Positions 30,945 to 41,851 of a stretch of DNA of 64,000 bases are shown here, one piece after another. Below the pieces are notes generated by a model, which worked only from the letters and a program-made list of their open reading frames with translations, ran no database searches and was not told the origin of the DNA. The stretch is taken from positions 103,106,001 to 103,170,000 of the forward strand of contig OZ231126.1 in assembly GCA_965153355.1 (NCBI GenBank), in the 5' to 3' direction. Positions within the stretch are counted from its first letter, which is position 1. The number at the start of each line of letters is the position of its first letter. The position numbers were made by a program, and so were the translations under genes. This stretch comes from Flaccisagitta enflata. Its lineage: Eukaryota; Chaetognatha; Sagittoidea; Aphragmophora.

Positions 30945-33900
30945 CTGTATGGAGCAAATGCAGAAAGTAAGAAATAAAGTAATAAGGTTGATAAGGGATA
31001 GGATCGAATGAATAAATGATAAAGAAGTATACGAATGAATGAATGAAAGAATGAATGATTGAATGAAAGAATGAAAGAATGATTGAATGATTGATTGAAT
31101 GAATGAATGAATGAATGGATAAATGAATGAAAGAATGGAAGAATGAATGAATGAATGAATGAAAGAATGAATGAATGAAAGAATGAATGAATGAATGAAT
31201 GAATGAATGAATGAATGAATGAATGAATGAATGAATGAATGGATGAATGGGATACCTTCTGGTTTTTCGCTTGTTATCCACTTTTCTTCTTGGATTATTT
31301 GTGTTAGCGTTTTTTTGTCGTTTTCGGCCAACACATTGGATCCCCGATGAAGAGAATCCCAAAGGTCGATCTCTTTGGGATCAATCTCGCACGTGGTACA
31401 GTGACCGTATTCTGGTTTGATGCTGCAAATTTTGCTGTGATCCTCTCGTGCATTTTTAAGAAGTGCCTATAAAATAACATTTGCTCAACAATTTTTTTTG
31501 CAAAATGACTATGTTTAAATACATAATGTAACTTTATTTTTAAAATTGTTTACTTGGATTTAGTTAGAGGTGTAAAATTGTTGTAACAGGTGTTATCTTA
31601 TAGGCACTTCTTAGAAAGAAGTAGAGAATGGGATGGAAAATGAGAAAATGGGAAGAGAAAAAAAGAAAGTGATTAAAATTGATTCAGGCTGATTCACATT
31701 TATTCATTCATTTACACATTTATTCATTCATTCATTCATTTATTCATTCATTCATTCATTCATTTATTCATTCATTCATTTATTTTTTATGCATAATAGA
31801 AGATGAAAAAATTTATAACTAAGAAAAAGAATTTAACTTGCCTGGAAGTAACGGGTGGTCAAAAAAAAAGTGTCTTTTTCATTTTGTTATATCTTTTGTA
31901 AAAAAATATTCAGAGTAAAAATTTTTTTTTTACCAATTAGATATAGAGCAGGACAATTTTTTTCATTATGACAATTTTTGTATATTTTCTATATATTTCA
32001 AATCATTTACAATAAACTAATTTTGATTTTGGACCGCCTCAATTTTTGCTAATAATTTTCTGTAAAAAAATTAAATTTTTTTTATAGATTCACTATTTAT
32101 AGATAAGGACGACTCAAAAGCTGATTAGAAACCTAAGAGAAATTACAAAAATGCAAACATATAACTAAACAAAAGATACTTCTAAAAAACATCCTTTTCT
32201 TTTCTATCTAAATCTTTTAAACCAAAACTTGGAGGCTTATAAATAATTGTATTTATTTCAGACAGGACCTAATTAATATATTCAGTTCTTAAAAACAACT
32301 GATTATCTATGTTATAACTGATCTATGCAAACATTTTATTTTTTTGTACTTATATAATTTTTTGTTTTATAAAATTCGAAAAAATTAATTTTTTTTATAC
32401 ATTTTACTTTATTTTTAAAATATCAACTCATAAAAAAAATTCCAAATTTATTGGAATAAATTCTAGCTTAGTCACTTTTTTTTTGACCACCCGTTAATTT
32501 GTCGTGCTTTCCAGGTCGTCTTTTTTCTTGTTCCTTTTGCAGATGTTGTATGCGTCCAGTCTTTCGCATTCAGCAAACGCGTCATTTTTGGAAGCGGAAG
32601 TGTTTCGGATTTCCTATATTGCGGGATGGTTGGTGTAATAATCTTGAAATGAATAATGAGATAACTCTAAGATGTCGTTGGAATATACGAGTGACATCGA
32701 ATGAGTATGTTTTGGTCACATTGTAAAAATTACCTTTTTGGCGCTGTCGCTTCGTCCTTCTTCAATTTCGCGTAGCGTGAAGTCTCTCCTTGACACTCGC
32801 CCTTCCACGGGAAGCAGCATCACGCCTTCAATGAAGGCCAAAAACGCTTTTGAGCTCAAAGAGAATCCCGTCCCCTTTGGCTCGCGATCTGTTTGGTGAA
32901 TAAATGTGTGCATAAAATTTTAGTTGGGCAATTGATTTTTTTTGTTGAGGACACGTGACTTTGCAGTTTGCTGTGTCGGTCGGTCCTTCTGTTTGCTCAT
33001 CAGTCACATTTTTGAAATTTGCGAGCGGTTTTTTTGCATTACCGCTCCTGCTTATCTTTTATTTACTGACTTGTCGCGTATTCAATGTGACTTACTTTGG
33101 TCGTGAGTAGGCATGTAAACGAACTTTCCGTCAGGTCCTGGGCGGAATAGCCGGCCAAATTGGAAGTACCCACCTATGCAAATTAAGAATAAAAAAAGCG
33201 TGTTTTTTTGTTTGTTGTTTTTGAAAGGTGGGTGGGAGGGAAGGGAGGGGGGGTTAGCGGGCCTGCAGTGAGTTATGAAGTAAATTTCAGTTTTTTCTAG
33301 ATCCAAATTTCACTTTTATTTCTTACCCGCTGGATAACATCGTGGCTTGCCATCCGGTCCGAATCCAGGTAAATGCAAAGCGTCCCGCAGTTCGGAAGTG
33401 AATGCATATGCAGTGTTGGACACCCACGTTGTTCTGCACGTGAACTACTGAATATGTGAAGAGGGTAGGAGAGGAATAAAATTGTTTAGCAAAGGGATCG
33501 TGTTGATGTATAGATTTATTGATTGATTAAATAATCTATTGATTGATTGATTTTTAAAAAAAGTGATTTGGTAAATCTAACCTCAAGAGAGTCTTTGAGC
33601 TCTTGTGCCAAGTTTTCGTTTGAACCCACTTGGGCTTCTAGGAGCGATTCTCCCATTATGATGGCGACGTATTGCATCTTCCTGAACAGCCCAGTTCGAA
33701 CTAACTGGACAAACTGGACCAAATTGGTGTTTAGGATCATGTCTCCATCTTCGGATTTGAAGCCGCTGAAAAGAAAAAGAAGAAAGGGGTGTCGAGAGGG
33801 TAGGGGAAGAAGGGGGTAGTTTTTTTTACTTTTAAGTGCGGCAAAGCATCTCTATTATAGTAGTAAGGGGACACCTAATCTAAATATCATGATTATCATG

Positions 33901-36900
33901 AATTTTTTGATCAATTTACACTCATACACACTAAACAAGACAATTTAGGTCGATCGCTACCTTCAGATTGTACTTTTGAGCGCAATAAGCCTGCAAAAAT
34001 GATGCTAGATTTGCCTCAAAATAATCGTTGCTGACATGTCTTCACGTTTTAGGCCATATCTCATACATTTTTTAAGATAAATATAAAAAATTGGTGACCA
34101 AAATAAAGAGTTTTCTCTGACAAATTGACTGGTTCCTTTCGCGCGAATATCCGTCAAACCGTTCAAAAGTTATATTGTTCTAAAGGCAAAAAAAGAAATT
34201 TAGAACATTCAAAAAGGGCAAATATTGCAATTTTCAGTACACAATCGATGATTAGTTGCGACTTTTTCAGCCAACTGCTTGAGAACAACCACCGCTGCAG
34301 AGAGCATGGTACCAAAAGCAGTTTCTTACAAAAATCCGGATCAGATATGCCTAAAAACAGGTAACAACCAAGCAAAAATGGACAAATTCTGCATTTCCAA
34401 GCATAGAATCATTGCTTGGTTGATTTTTTTTTGGCTTATATGAATTGACCAATTGAGATCAAACAAAACAACATTGTGCTCGAGAATTTTCTATTCAATT
34501 CAACATCAAATTTAGCCTAAAACAGGTCAAAACTTAGTCAACATTAGCAAAATCCGAATCTCTATGTCTGAAACTGAATTTAGAGTTCTTGAATACAAAA
34601 ACCGCTTTTCAGTCCATCCATTGGATGGTCAGTCTGTCAGAGTTACTTTCCTAGGTTTTCTGCTCCTGCTCACCCATTTGCAACTAATAGGGTTGTCCTT
34701 GTTTTCTGATCCCGTATGACGTAAAAACAAGGTCATTAGACCTAAGTCGGCACTTTTAAAAAAAGTCAGGCAGACAGACAGACAAACAATTTTTTTTTCA
34801 AAAGGACATTTGAAACAGCTATTTACTACTCCAAGCTTCTTCTCCACTACTTAGAGACGTTAAAACGCGATAAAAAGCCTTTAAAACGACTTTGTGACCG
34901 ACGGACGGACGGACGGACGGACTGAAAAGTGGCTTATAGAGTCGCGTAGCACGCAACTAAAAACAAGGCCGGATACACGGCCCATAAGCAGTCGTTTTTG
35001 GGTGGGCAGACGGACTGACAGACCAACAAAGCAGGGAGTAGAGAGAGTCGCGTAGCACGCGACTAAAAATGTGACGGACCAATGAACGGATGAACTGACG
35101 GACTGATGGACTAAAGGACTGACTGACCAATGGACGAGTTGGAATACCTACTACGCAGAATTGAATTTGATCGACATTAGCCTTAGGTGTTATTTGCGAT
35201 GCTTTGATCTTGGCTAATGATTTTCAGCAATTCTGCTGTATGTGCAATGACATCACATGATTTCTAGTCGCGTGCACACGACTCTACGCATTGCTCAATG
35301 AGTTGGTCGGATGGTCCGTCGGTCAGTCACATTTCCGTCTCTCCGTCTTATTTCCGTCTGTCAGTCACATTGAAAATTTAGACTTTCTAGTTGCGGACAC
35401 AAGACACTATAAGAGGCTTGGTCCGTTGGTCCTTTGGTCCTTTGGTCCGTCCATCAGTTTGGGGTCATCGAGTGAAGAAACGAGTGTTATAGAGCCTTGT
35501 GCAGTTTAAGTGTTGGGGGTGGGTTAAGTCGTGGATGGGGATTCGATGCCCCTGCCCACACGTCCGCAATGATATTGTGACCGAGCGTCACTCGGTCAGG
35601 GATCCGGTTAGAGAAAATCTCAATTCTAAGGGTTTTGAAAAAACAAACATGGACACCTCCCAGATTTTTGCACAGGGGACCTAAAAAGGCTGTAGAACAC
35701 GATTCTGATATTCATTTTGACCTAACTTGAGCCAAAAAAATTAGAAACAGTTTTTTGTGTTAAAAATTGTGTTTTTTGCTGTAAAAACGCTAATTTTTCA
35801 ACATTTTTTGGTTAATATGGACTGAAATTGATGTATTTTGATTATTTGTACTGTGCTGATTCAATTTTTGATGTGTTTCCACGATTTTTGCTAATTTTGA
35901 AAATTTGCACTTTGATCTCATTTGCATATTGCGGTTTCGCGTTTTTCGTTTATAACATGCATGTTTTTTTAAGTACGTCGATGAAATTCATACTGACACT
36001 ATATCTTACCCTAAGAAACTGTTCCAAAATATCAGTTTTTGAATTTTTTTATTTTTGGGTCATTTCTTCATTTTTAGGGATTTTAACGCTATTTTTGAAC
36101 CTCTTAGACCTATTCAAAATCGTTCTAGGTTCACTCAAATATCAATTGCTATTGGTACTTTATGTTTCTGTAAAAAAAAAGTCCAAAATGTTTCATTTTA
36201 TACTATTTTTTTATGAAAAATAGCTGTTTTTGGCACAAAAAACCGTTTCTAATTTTTTTGGCTCAAGTTAGGACAAAATGAATATCAGAATCATGTTCTA
36301 CAGCCTTTTTAGGTCCCCTGTGCAAAAATCTGTGAGGTGTCCATTTTTTTTTTTTTTTTATTTAAGCTTTTTGCAACCGGGATCCCTGACCGCACTTGTT
36401 TTGTTACTTTATGGTGAAAAATTTGTTTCAAAAGGAAATAAGGAAAGTATATATGTATGGGGAGCAGTATTGCACAACCACCCGTAAACGCCAAGAAAAG
36501 CAAACAGGGACGAACTGACAGACAGACCAACCGACATAGCGGATTATAGAGTGCATGCACGCGATTAAAAAGGAAGGGAGGGAGGACGATAGGAAAGTAA
36601 GGAGTAAGTTTGTAAGACGAAAAATTTTTGAAGGAAAATGAAATGTTTCACCCTACTTTTTGCATTATTATTGGGACAATGATGAAGCAATGATGATGCT
36701 GGAATGTTTTTAGTGGACAAATTGTCTCTAAAAACGCTTGATGCATATATTTTCATCACATTTTGACTTCAGATGTAATTTCAACAATGCGTTTCACATG
36801 AAAATGATTTTTTTTTGTTAATTTCTGGTTTTTTTTTCATTTTCTGAGGTCAAAATTCTAAAAAAGCCAAACACAGGGAATTTTTGTATTATGAAAAGCA

Positions 36901-37864
36901 TAGTGCTCTCTGTAATCAATTTAGGGAAAGAATTATGTTCTTTGTTTTTTTATTTTTTCATTTCCTATGCAAATTTCGATCAACCCCCTGTCAGTGATAA
37001 AAAATCAAAAAAATACAAATTTTCAAAACAATTTTTAGTCACGTGCTATGTGACTCTACGCCCCGTTGGTCCGTTGGTCGATTGGTTGGTCTGTTGGTCC
37101 TAGGGATGTGGAAGCGATTGACCGCTTCCATTTTAGAGGATGGGATAGCTACTAGTATTTGAACTGTAAAATGGAAGCGGAAGCGGAAGCGGTGGAAGCG
37201 GCATTAAAATCGACCGCTTCCACATCCCTAGTTGGTCCCCTTTTAGTTTTTTGGCGTTTTTGAGCTTTTTGAGCTTACGGCTCCTGCCCACATGACCAAG
37301 TGACCTTCTCCAGCACTGCTCCTGCCCACCCATACGCATGGATGTAGGGGAGCTCTGAAGTTTGCCACGTCCACTTAGTATTTTAAGACCAAGTGAGGTT
37401 CAAGTCCGACTTATGTAAAAACTGAAAACTATGAAAAGAAATGTAATTTACCTACTTTTTGCATCATTCTTGAATGAAAATCCTCCATCTAAAGGTTTTT
37501 TTACAATATTCTAAACAAACTCAGTTTAATTTTTCTCTTTATAGGCTATTTTTCAAAGAAATTCTTATTTTTTCAACCTTGAATCCCTTCTAATTCAAGA
37601 CCGACTTGCTTTTCAAGCCCGACTTTTACCACTTTTACCACGCGACTGTTGCACTGTGGAATAAAATGCGTTTTTTCAAGACAAATTTTAGTGCTAGTCA
37701 CTATTATTTGCCAATATTCTTTTTTTTTTTTTCTTTTTTTTTGAGGTAAGCCTGTTGGTCTGAACGTTAAAAGACAACAAGAACGAGAACGTAAATCATT
37801 GGTTGAATATTCTTGCACTTCATAATCATAACTCTTCGGTGATAGTCCTCAACGAAACACACAC

Positions 37865-37954
<90 letters not shown>

Positions 37955-40625
37955 ACATATATGTACACACACACCGCAAATTGCGTTTTTTACAGTTTCT
38001 AACACTTACGGAACAGACGGACAGACCAACGGACAAATCCACCACAATCGGCGGGGATGTGTCCATCTTTCTTCGTTGTCGTTATCACTTTCTCCATCAT
38101 CTTCTTTATCTCAGTCGTCATGTTCTGCTGCTGTTGCTGTTTTAAGTGCGAATTTTGATCGACTCATTCTCTCCCTCTCGCATTCCCTCCCTCAGGCATT
38201 CGCTCTCACATTCGCTCTCGCATTCGCTCTCTTATTCGCTCTCGCGTTCGCTCTCGCGTTTGCTCTCGCGTTTGCTCGCGTTTGCTCTCGCGTTTGCTCT
38301 CGTTTTCGCGCTCGCGTCCGCTCTCGCGTTCGATCTCGCATTTGCTTTTGCGTTTGCTCTCGCGTTTGCTCTCGCGTTTGCTCTCGGGTTCGCTCTTGCG
38401 TTCGCTCTCCCATTTGCACTCGCATTCGCCCTTGTGTTCACTCACATTTGTATACATACCACTCTCTCTCATTTTAAATTGGAACTTTTATTATGGTTTT
38501 TTGATTGTCTAGCATTTTGCTAAAATCACAGGAAGCGACGTTGATTTTTTTAGTCAAGAAAACCCTATGACCTTGTGTTTTTTATCATATAGTTCTTTAA
38601 AAAAAAACTTTTAGTGAAACAATTCAAATTTGTCTTACAATGAAATAAGTATCATTCGACGATGATTTTTTTTCTTTCCTGATTTGGTCTAAAACATACT
38701 TAAAATTGAATTCCTCATGTCAAGCCCTTTCAAATGATATGCTGCACTATATATTTTTGATATAAATAAAGCTTTTCACAAGCAATTCCTGTTTTTAAGA
38801 AACTCTCACTTTCAACTACAGCGCCTAAAACATATTTGCGCACAACGAAACCACCAACGCCGAGCTACGATTTTTCTCGCCCCTAAGTTAACAAATGCAC
38901 GCAAAAAGGAAAATGTTAGTATCAACCGATTTTGATAAGATTTGAGATACAGGCCCTATTCGGTGTCCTGTACAACATATATCGGAAACTCGAGGGGACC
39001 TCGATTATGAATACCCGTCTCATGGGGTCAAAGTTGTATCCATTTTACAATATTCTTTTGGTTCAAACATATGGATTTTTCCTGGATTTTTTCCTGCTGT
39101 AAGCCCCCCCTGCCCTAGTAGAACATGTTTTCGGGTGTCTTTTAATATAAATTTACTTATATTGTTAAAAAAACAATAATGATATTGATATGTCACTGGC
39201 GCTTCGCACGTAGAAAAACGCAAGAACCAACTACAGGATTTGAGCACTCCGACAGAACTCAGGTGCACTTACAAATTATAGGCTGTGTCTGTTTGTTTGT
39301 ATGTTGGTAACATATTTTGTTAATTGCTAATTTTATTTGGCCTTAACGAAGTGTTTGCTGCATTATACTTACTCAATGAGAAAGTCAGGCTTGCGCTTTT
39401 GATTCACTTTCAGTAACTATTCAGGGCAAGATTCAGAATTTGTTGGGCCAATCATAAAAAAAATATGTCCATATTTTATCGCATTTATTTCACACTTTTA
39501 CATAGGAATGTTTTTATTTTTGGATTGATAAAGCACTTTTTTTATGGCACATGAACAAAGAAAGAAATAAAAAAAACATTAATATGAATCGGTGACAATT
39601 AATGTTACAAAGTATGGATTTATTTTTTTATAGTTGGCCCAGCGAATTTAAGAATCATGCCTGAACATGAACATCTTCGGGGGTGGCTGTGACGAGGCAG
39701 AACTTTGAAAAAGCCACGAAGTCGAGGTTTTATGGGGGGGGGGAAGGGTGGAGGGATGGCATTGATTAAGGGGGATGAATCGGGGTGGAAGAAATAAAAG
39801 GAAAAATTAGAATAAATGTAAACAAGAAAAAACAATGGTAAAGGCAGAGAGACTGAGGTAGATTCAGAGACAGAGAGACAGAGGTAGAGATAGAGACACA
39901 ATTCATGCATTAACAAACATTGAGCCAAAGTTTCATAGCGAGAATCAGTGCAGTCAAACCGATGAAAAAATGGCGGCAAAATTTTTGAGGGTAGTAATGA
40001 TGATAACGAGTGTGATTTTAAATCTTGGTTTTGTCAAAAAATCACCCTTTTCACTGTTTCCACACAATTTTTGACAAGGAATTCAAAAATCACGGTCTCG
40101 AGAGCCTGGGACAACGTTCTGAGGATCTTTTGAGAAAACTTACTAATTGAAAATATTGACGGACTTTTTGATAATGATGGCCAAGAGACACAGGAAACAA
40201 CCTATTTTGACCATCTGAGCTTTGGATTTCATACAAATTAACGGCAATTCCTTTAAACACACACACATTCCAGTTCTAGCAGGCGTGATAAGCCCTGAAT
40301 AATCAATGAGATTGATTTCTGTCTCCATGCGGCCAAGGGTGAGATTTCTCAGTGTTTCTCCTGTTTTCAGGCGCATCTGTAATATCAGGGCTGCCAAAAC
40401 ACAGTAGTTGAGGCGAGGAAATCTTTTTTTCAGAAATTTACTTGGATCGTACACAATCAAGTGAAAAAGGCTTTTGTATTGCAAGTTGAATTCCGGCGCG
40501 CCTTGGCGGTGGCCAAAGTGCAATTGATTTGCAATTGGTCTTCTGATGAATCTTAAATTGGCAATCTTTGCCGATAACCATACCCAGCCAGACTCAAATA
40601 TCTGAAGGATAGAAAGATAGACAAA

Positions 40626-40677
<52 letters not shown>

Positions 40678-41502
40678 ATAGACAGATAGATCAACGAATT
40701 GATAGGTAGATAGATTGGACATTATATCATCAAATGAAATGATCGCGCTTACTGTCATCTCTTCGCAGTCTGCTATCACTGATTCCAGAAAAAAAGAAAA
40801 TAGCGATTTGATCCAGTTTAGCTTTTCCTCACGCGAATACATATGCGGGAGGAAAAACGAATCGTTTTGTAAGGAACTCCATCTATATAAATGGACATAT
40901 ATATGTATAAATGAAATGAATGAAATGAATGAAATGAACAAAATGAATGAAATGAATGAATGAATGAATGAATGAATGAATGAATGAATGAATGAATGAA
41001 TGAATGAATGAATGAATGAATGAATGAATGAATTAATGAATTAATAAAATAGTTCATTTTTTTTACCTTTCACATGTTTCATCGGGATTTGTGAATTGTT
41101 GAAATTCACAAAGAAACGCAAGGAAAAAAAAATATGAATCGTCGCTGACCAAACTGATGACATACGGCATCATAAAATAGTTGACATACAGGCCAAGTTC
41201 CCGAAACATATCAAAACGCTTGTGTTCTTCGCCAATTGAACGGTTGAAACGCATTTTGGAGCTCAACCCTCTAAAAAGAATGAAAGAGAGAATAAAAAAA
41301 AAAAGTTTTTTTTACAGGATTGGGTTCATTGATTGGCTTACTTTAGTTAACACTAATTGACCGACCAACTGATAGTAAGAAAAATGAATGCCTACGTGTG
41401 TAAATCATCAAGGAGAATTTGAGAAATTGAAAGGTCATCGGGTGTCAAGGGTTCATAGTCTGGATCTCCCAGCAATCCATCATCACTATCTCCACTCTCT
41501 CC
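30790..41502 (-). CDS. Gene D: unrecognised protein, ten phase-consistent exons
   Basis: Exons in transcription order: 41502(or further)-41396, 41270-41067, 40882-40753, 40601-40144, 33765-33582, 33444-33327, 33173-33096, 32888-32734, 31466-31256, 30944-30790. All nine junctions have GT and AG, the phases agree throughout, and the product (about 590 residues) has no internal stop. Features: an acidic start (LLGDPDYEPLTPDD), a Phe-rich helical part, a hydrophobic segment (IGCFLCLLAIIIKK) at the end of exon 4, two GPDGK motifs in exons 6 and 7 (GFGPDGKPRCY and RPGPDGKFVYMP), three Cys in exon 9 including a CxxC (YGHCTTCEID), and a Lys/Glu-rich C-terminus (LLQRERKRRTEEANSKK). I recognise no family and infer no function. 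Intron 4 is 6.4 kb and full of transposons. The 5' end is unsolved: an ATG in good context at 41520 is followed five codons later by TAA. Confidence 0.8.
31080..31245. repeat. (GAAT)n microsatellite in gene D intron 9
   Basis: Long run of GAAT with a few GAAA variants, reaching within 10 bp of the exon 9 donor. Confidence 0.95.
31256..31466 (-). CDS. Gene D exon 9
   Basis: Acceptor TTTTATAG, donor AGAAG|GTATCC. Seventy codons with CSIKPEYGHCTTCEID, a possible small metal site. Confidence 0.85.
31709..31786. repeat. (ATTC)n microsatellite
   Basis: ATTC/ATTT run in gene D intron 8; the complement of the (GAAT)n tract 500 bp away. Confidence 0.9.
31851..32494. mobile_element. Mariner-type MITE, 644 bp, in gene D intron 8
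   Basis: Ends ACGGGTGGTCAAAAAAAAAG and its inverse, flanked by TA on both sides (31849-31850, 32495-32496). No coding capacity. Confidence 0.85.
32734..32888 (-). CDS. Gene D exon 8
   Basis: Acceptor CCAAACAG, donor AAAAG|GTAATT. Encodes E-P-K-G-T-G-F-S-L-S-S-K-A-F-L through S-D-S-A-K-K. Confidence 0.85.
32940..33090 (+). repeat. Hairpin family 1 copy in gene D intron 7
   Basis: GTTGAGGACACGTGACT start, TGTGTCGGTCGGTCC tandem, GCATTACCGCTCCTGC; distal end degraded. It fills most of a 207-bp intron. Confidence 0.65.
33096..33173 (-). CDS. Gene D exon 7
   Basis: Acceptor TGCATAG, donor CAAA|GTAAGT. Encodes GYFQFGRLFRPGPDGKFVY and M-P-T-H-D-Q. Confidence 0.85.
33327..33444 (-). CDS. Gene D exon 6
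   Basis: The acceptor is the second AG of TTCAGTAG; using the first would put TAG in frame. Donor GCGG|GTAAGA. Encodes FTCRTTWVSNTAYAFTSEL and the first GPDGK. Confidence 0.8.
33582..33765 (-). CDS. Gene D exon 5
   Basis: Acceptor CTTTTCAG, donor TTGAG|GTTAGA. Sixty-one codons, QFVQLVRTGLFRKMQYVAII in the centre. Its first base completes a Tyr codon begun 6.4 kb upstream. Confidence 0.8.
33766..34599. other. Start of gene D intron 4
   Basis: AT-rich intron sequence; no nested gene or clear repeat recognised up to the first family 1 fragment. Confidence 0.45.
34600..34735 (+). repeat. Hairpin family 1, distal fragment
   Basis: Keeps GCTCCTGCTCACCCATTTGC and GGGTTGTCCTTG; the hairpin is missing. 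Confidence 0.5.
34885..35066 (-). repeat. Two hairpin family 1 copies head to tail
   Basis: A short copy ending GAGTCGCGTAGCACGCAACT at 34970 is followed directly by one beginning CAAGGCCGGATACACGGCC and ending GAGTCGCGTAGCACGCGACT at 35066. Both are reverse orientation. Confidence 0.8.
35265..35588 (+). repeat. Two hairpin family 1 copies in tandem, forward
   Basis: The first begins CTAGTCGCGTGCACACGACT; the second, CTAGTTGCGGACACAAGACA at 35389, carries the ATAAGAGGCTTGGTCC variant and the CAATGATATTGTGACCG tail. The long-TIR element copy 2 is inserted in or at the end of the second. Confidence 0.75.
35593..36392. mobile_element. Long-TIR non-autonomous DNA element, copy 2
   Basis: Same element as 6487-7284 but inverted and nearly identical, including the interior low-complexity frame (35828-36223). 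Flanked by CACT on both sides (35589-35592, 36393-36396). Confidence 0.85.
36478..36568 (-). repeat. Hairpin family 1 fragment
   Basis: GACAGACAGACCAACCGACA and GATTATAGAGTGCATGCACG followed by CGATTAAAAA. Confidence 0.65.
36569..37035. other. Intron sequence without features
   Basis: AT-rich part of gene D intron 4; nothing recognised. Confidence 0.4.
37036..37345 (+). repeat. Hairpin family 1 copy containing a hAT-like MITE
   Basis: TTTAGTCACGTGCTATGTGA start and GCTCCTGCCCACCCATACGC end, split at 37101-37230 by a small palindromic insertion. Confidence 0.75.
37101..37230. mobile_element. hAT-like MITE, 130 bp
   Basis: Inverted ends TAGGGATGTGGAAGCG and CGCTTCCACATCCCTA, flanked by an 8-bp duplication GTTGGTCC (37093-37100 and 37231-37238). 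8-bp duplications are typical of hAT elements. The target is itself a GGTC-type repeat, so the duplication is slightly less decisive. Confidence 0.75.
37869..37949. repeat. (CA)n microsatellite
   Basis: About 40 nearly uninterrupted CA units in gene D intron 4. Confidence 0.95.
38160..38440 (+). repeat. 12-bp minisatellite (CTCTCGCGTTTG)n
   Basis: About 23 units with CATTCGCTCTCG and CTCGCGTTCGCT variants. Because the unit is a multiple of three without stops, several frames on both strands stay open; none is taken as a gene. Confidence 0.9.
38441..40143. other. Start-proximal part of gene D intron 4
   Basis: About 1.7 kb of unique AT-rich intron DNA with a G-tract (39732-39741). The open frame at 39620-39979 has no splice site in the phase needed, and exon 4 joins exon 5 without it. 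Confidence 0.45.
40144..40601 (-). CDS. Gene D exon 4
   Basis: Acceptor CCTTCAG, donor AATTA|GTAAGT. 152 codons: FESGWVWLSAKIANLRFIRR at the start, a long central region, IGCFLCLLAIIIKK at the end. Phase-2 donor. Confidence 0.8.
40628..40682. repeat. (GATA)n microsatellite
   Basis: About 13 units between exons 3 and 4 of gene D. Confidence 0.95.
40753..40882 (-). CDS. Gene D exon 3
   Basis: Acceptor TATATAG, donor ACA|GTAAGC. Encodes W-S-S-L-Q-N-D-S-F-F-L-P-H-M-Y through D-C-E-E-M-T. Confidence 0.8.
40905..41040. repeat. (GAAT)n microsatellite
   Basis: GAAAT then GAAT run within 30 bp of the exon 2 donor of gene D. Confidence 0.95.
41067..41270 (-). CDS. Gene D exon 2
   Basis: Acceptor TTTTTAG, donor GAAAG|GTAAAA. 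Sixty-eight codons: KMRFNRSIGEEHKRFDMFRE, then a Tyr/Phe-rich hydrophobic stretch and C-E-F-Q-Q-F-T-N-P-D-E-T-C. Confidence 0.8.
41396..41502 (-). CDS. Gene D exon 1 visible (5' boundary uncertain)
   Basis: Donor CACAC|GTAGGC. Acidic: G-E-S-G-D-S-D-D-G-L-L-G-D then P-L-T-P-D-D-L-S. In the same frame, ATG at 41518-41520 (context ACCATGG) is five codons before a TAA at 41503-41505. Either the sequence carries a nonsense change, or the exon starts at an internal acceptor (AATAAG|), which has no pyrimidine tract. Confidence 0.6.
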
Positions 41503-41851
41503 TTATTGATCGTTGTCCATGGTAATTGTTTATTCTTTTTATGTTTTGTTTTATGTGTTTTTTTTTGCCTCGAGTAATTTGAGAAAAAAAATTGAGATAT
41601 AAGAATCAATCATATCAATCAAAATAAAGTGCAACCGTGTGTGACATTTCAGTGAGGAGAAAAAATATATATACAAGGTGTAACATTTCTTTTTATGTGT
41701 TGTTGGAAAAAAATTTGTTACGCAATGAAAAAAAAATTCTTACGTACAAGATGTTCAAGAAAAAAAATGAACAAAAAAAAAAGAAAAAAAAAGACACAAT
41801 ACTAATGAGCATTGGGTTATTTGTGTATTGACTTTTTTTGATTAAGACTCG

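Noticed and set aside
6654-36223. Identical 131-codon frames at 6654-7049 (minus) and 35828-36223 (plus) as a conserved gene
   Set aside because: They are the AT-rich interior of two recent copies of one non-autonomous element; identity reflects recency and the composition is Phe/Leu/Ile low complexity.
37767-38523. Long Cys/Val, Thr/His, Arg/Glu and Ser/Leu frames
   Set aside because: Translations of the (CA)n and 12-bp arrays in several frames and strands; no splice or motif support.
39620-39979. Extra gene D exon in intron 4
   Set aside because: It is Ser/Leu low complexity in part, no acceptor fits the required phase, and exon 4 joins exon 5 directly with a correct Tyr codon.
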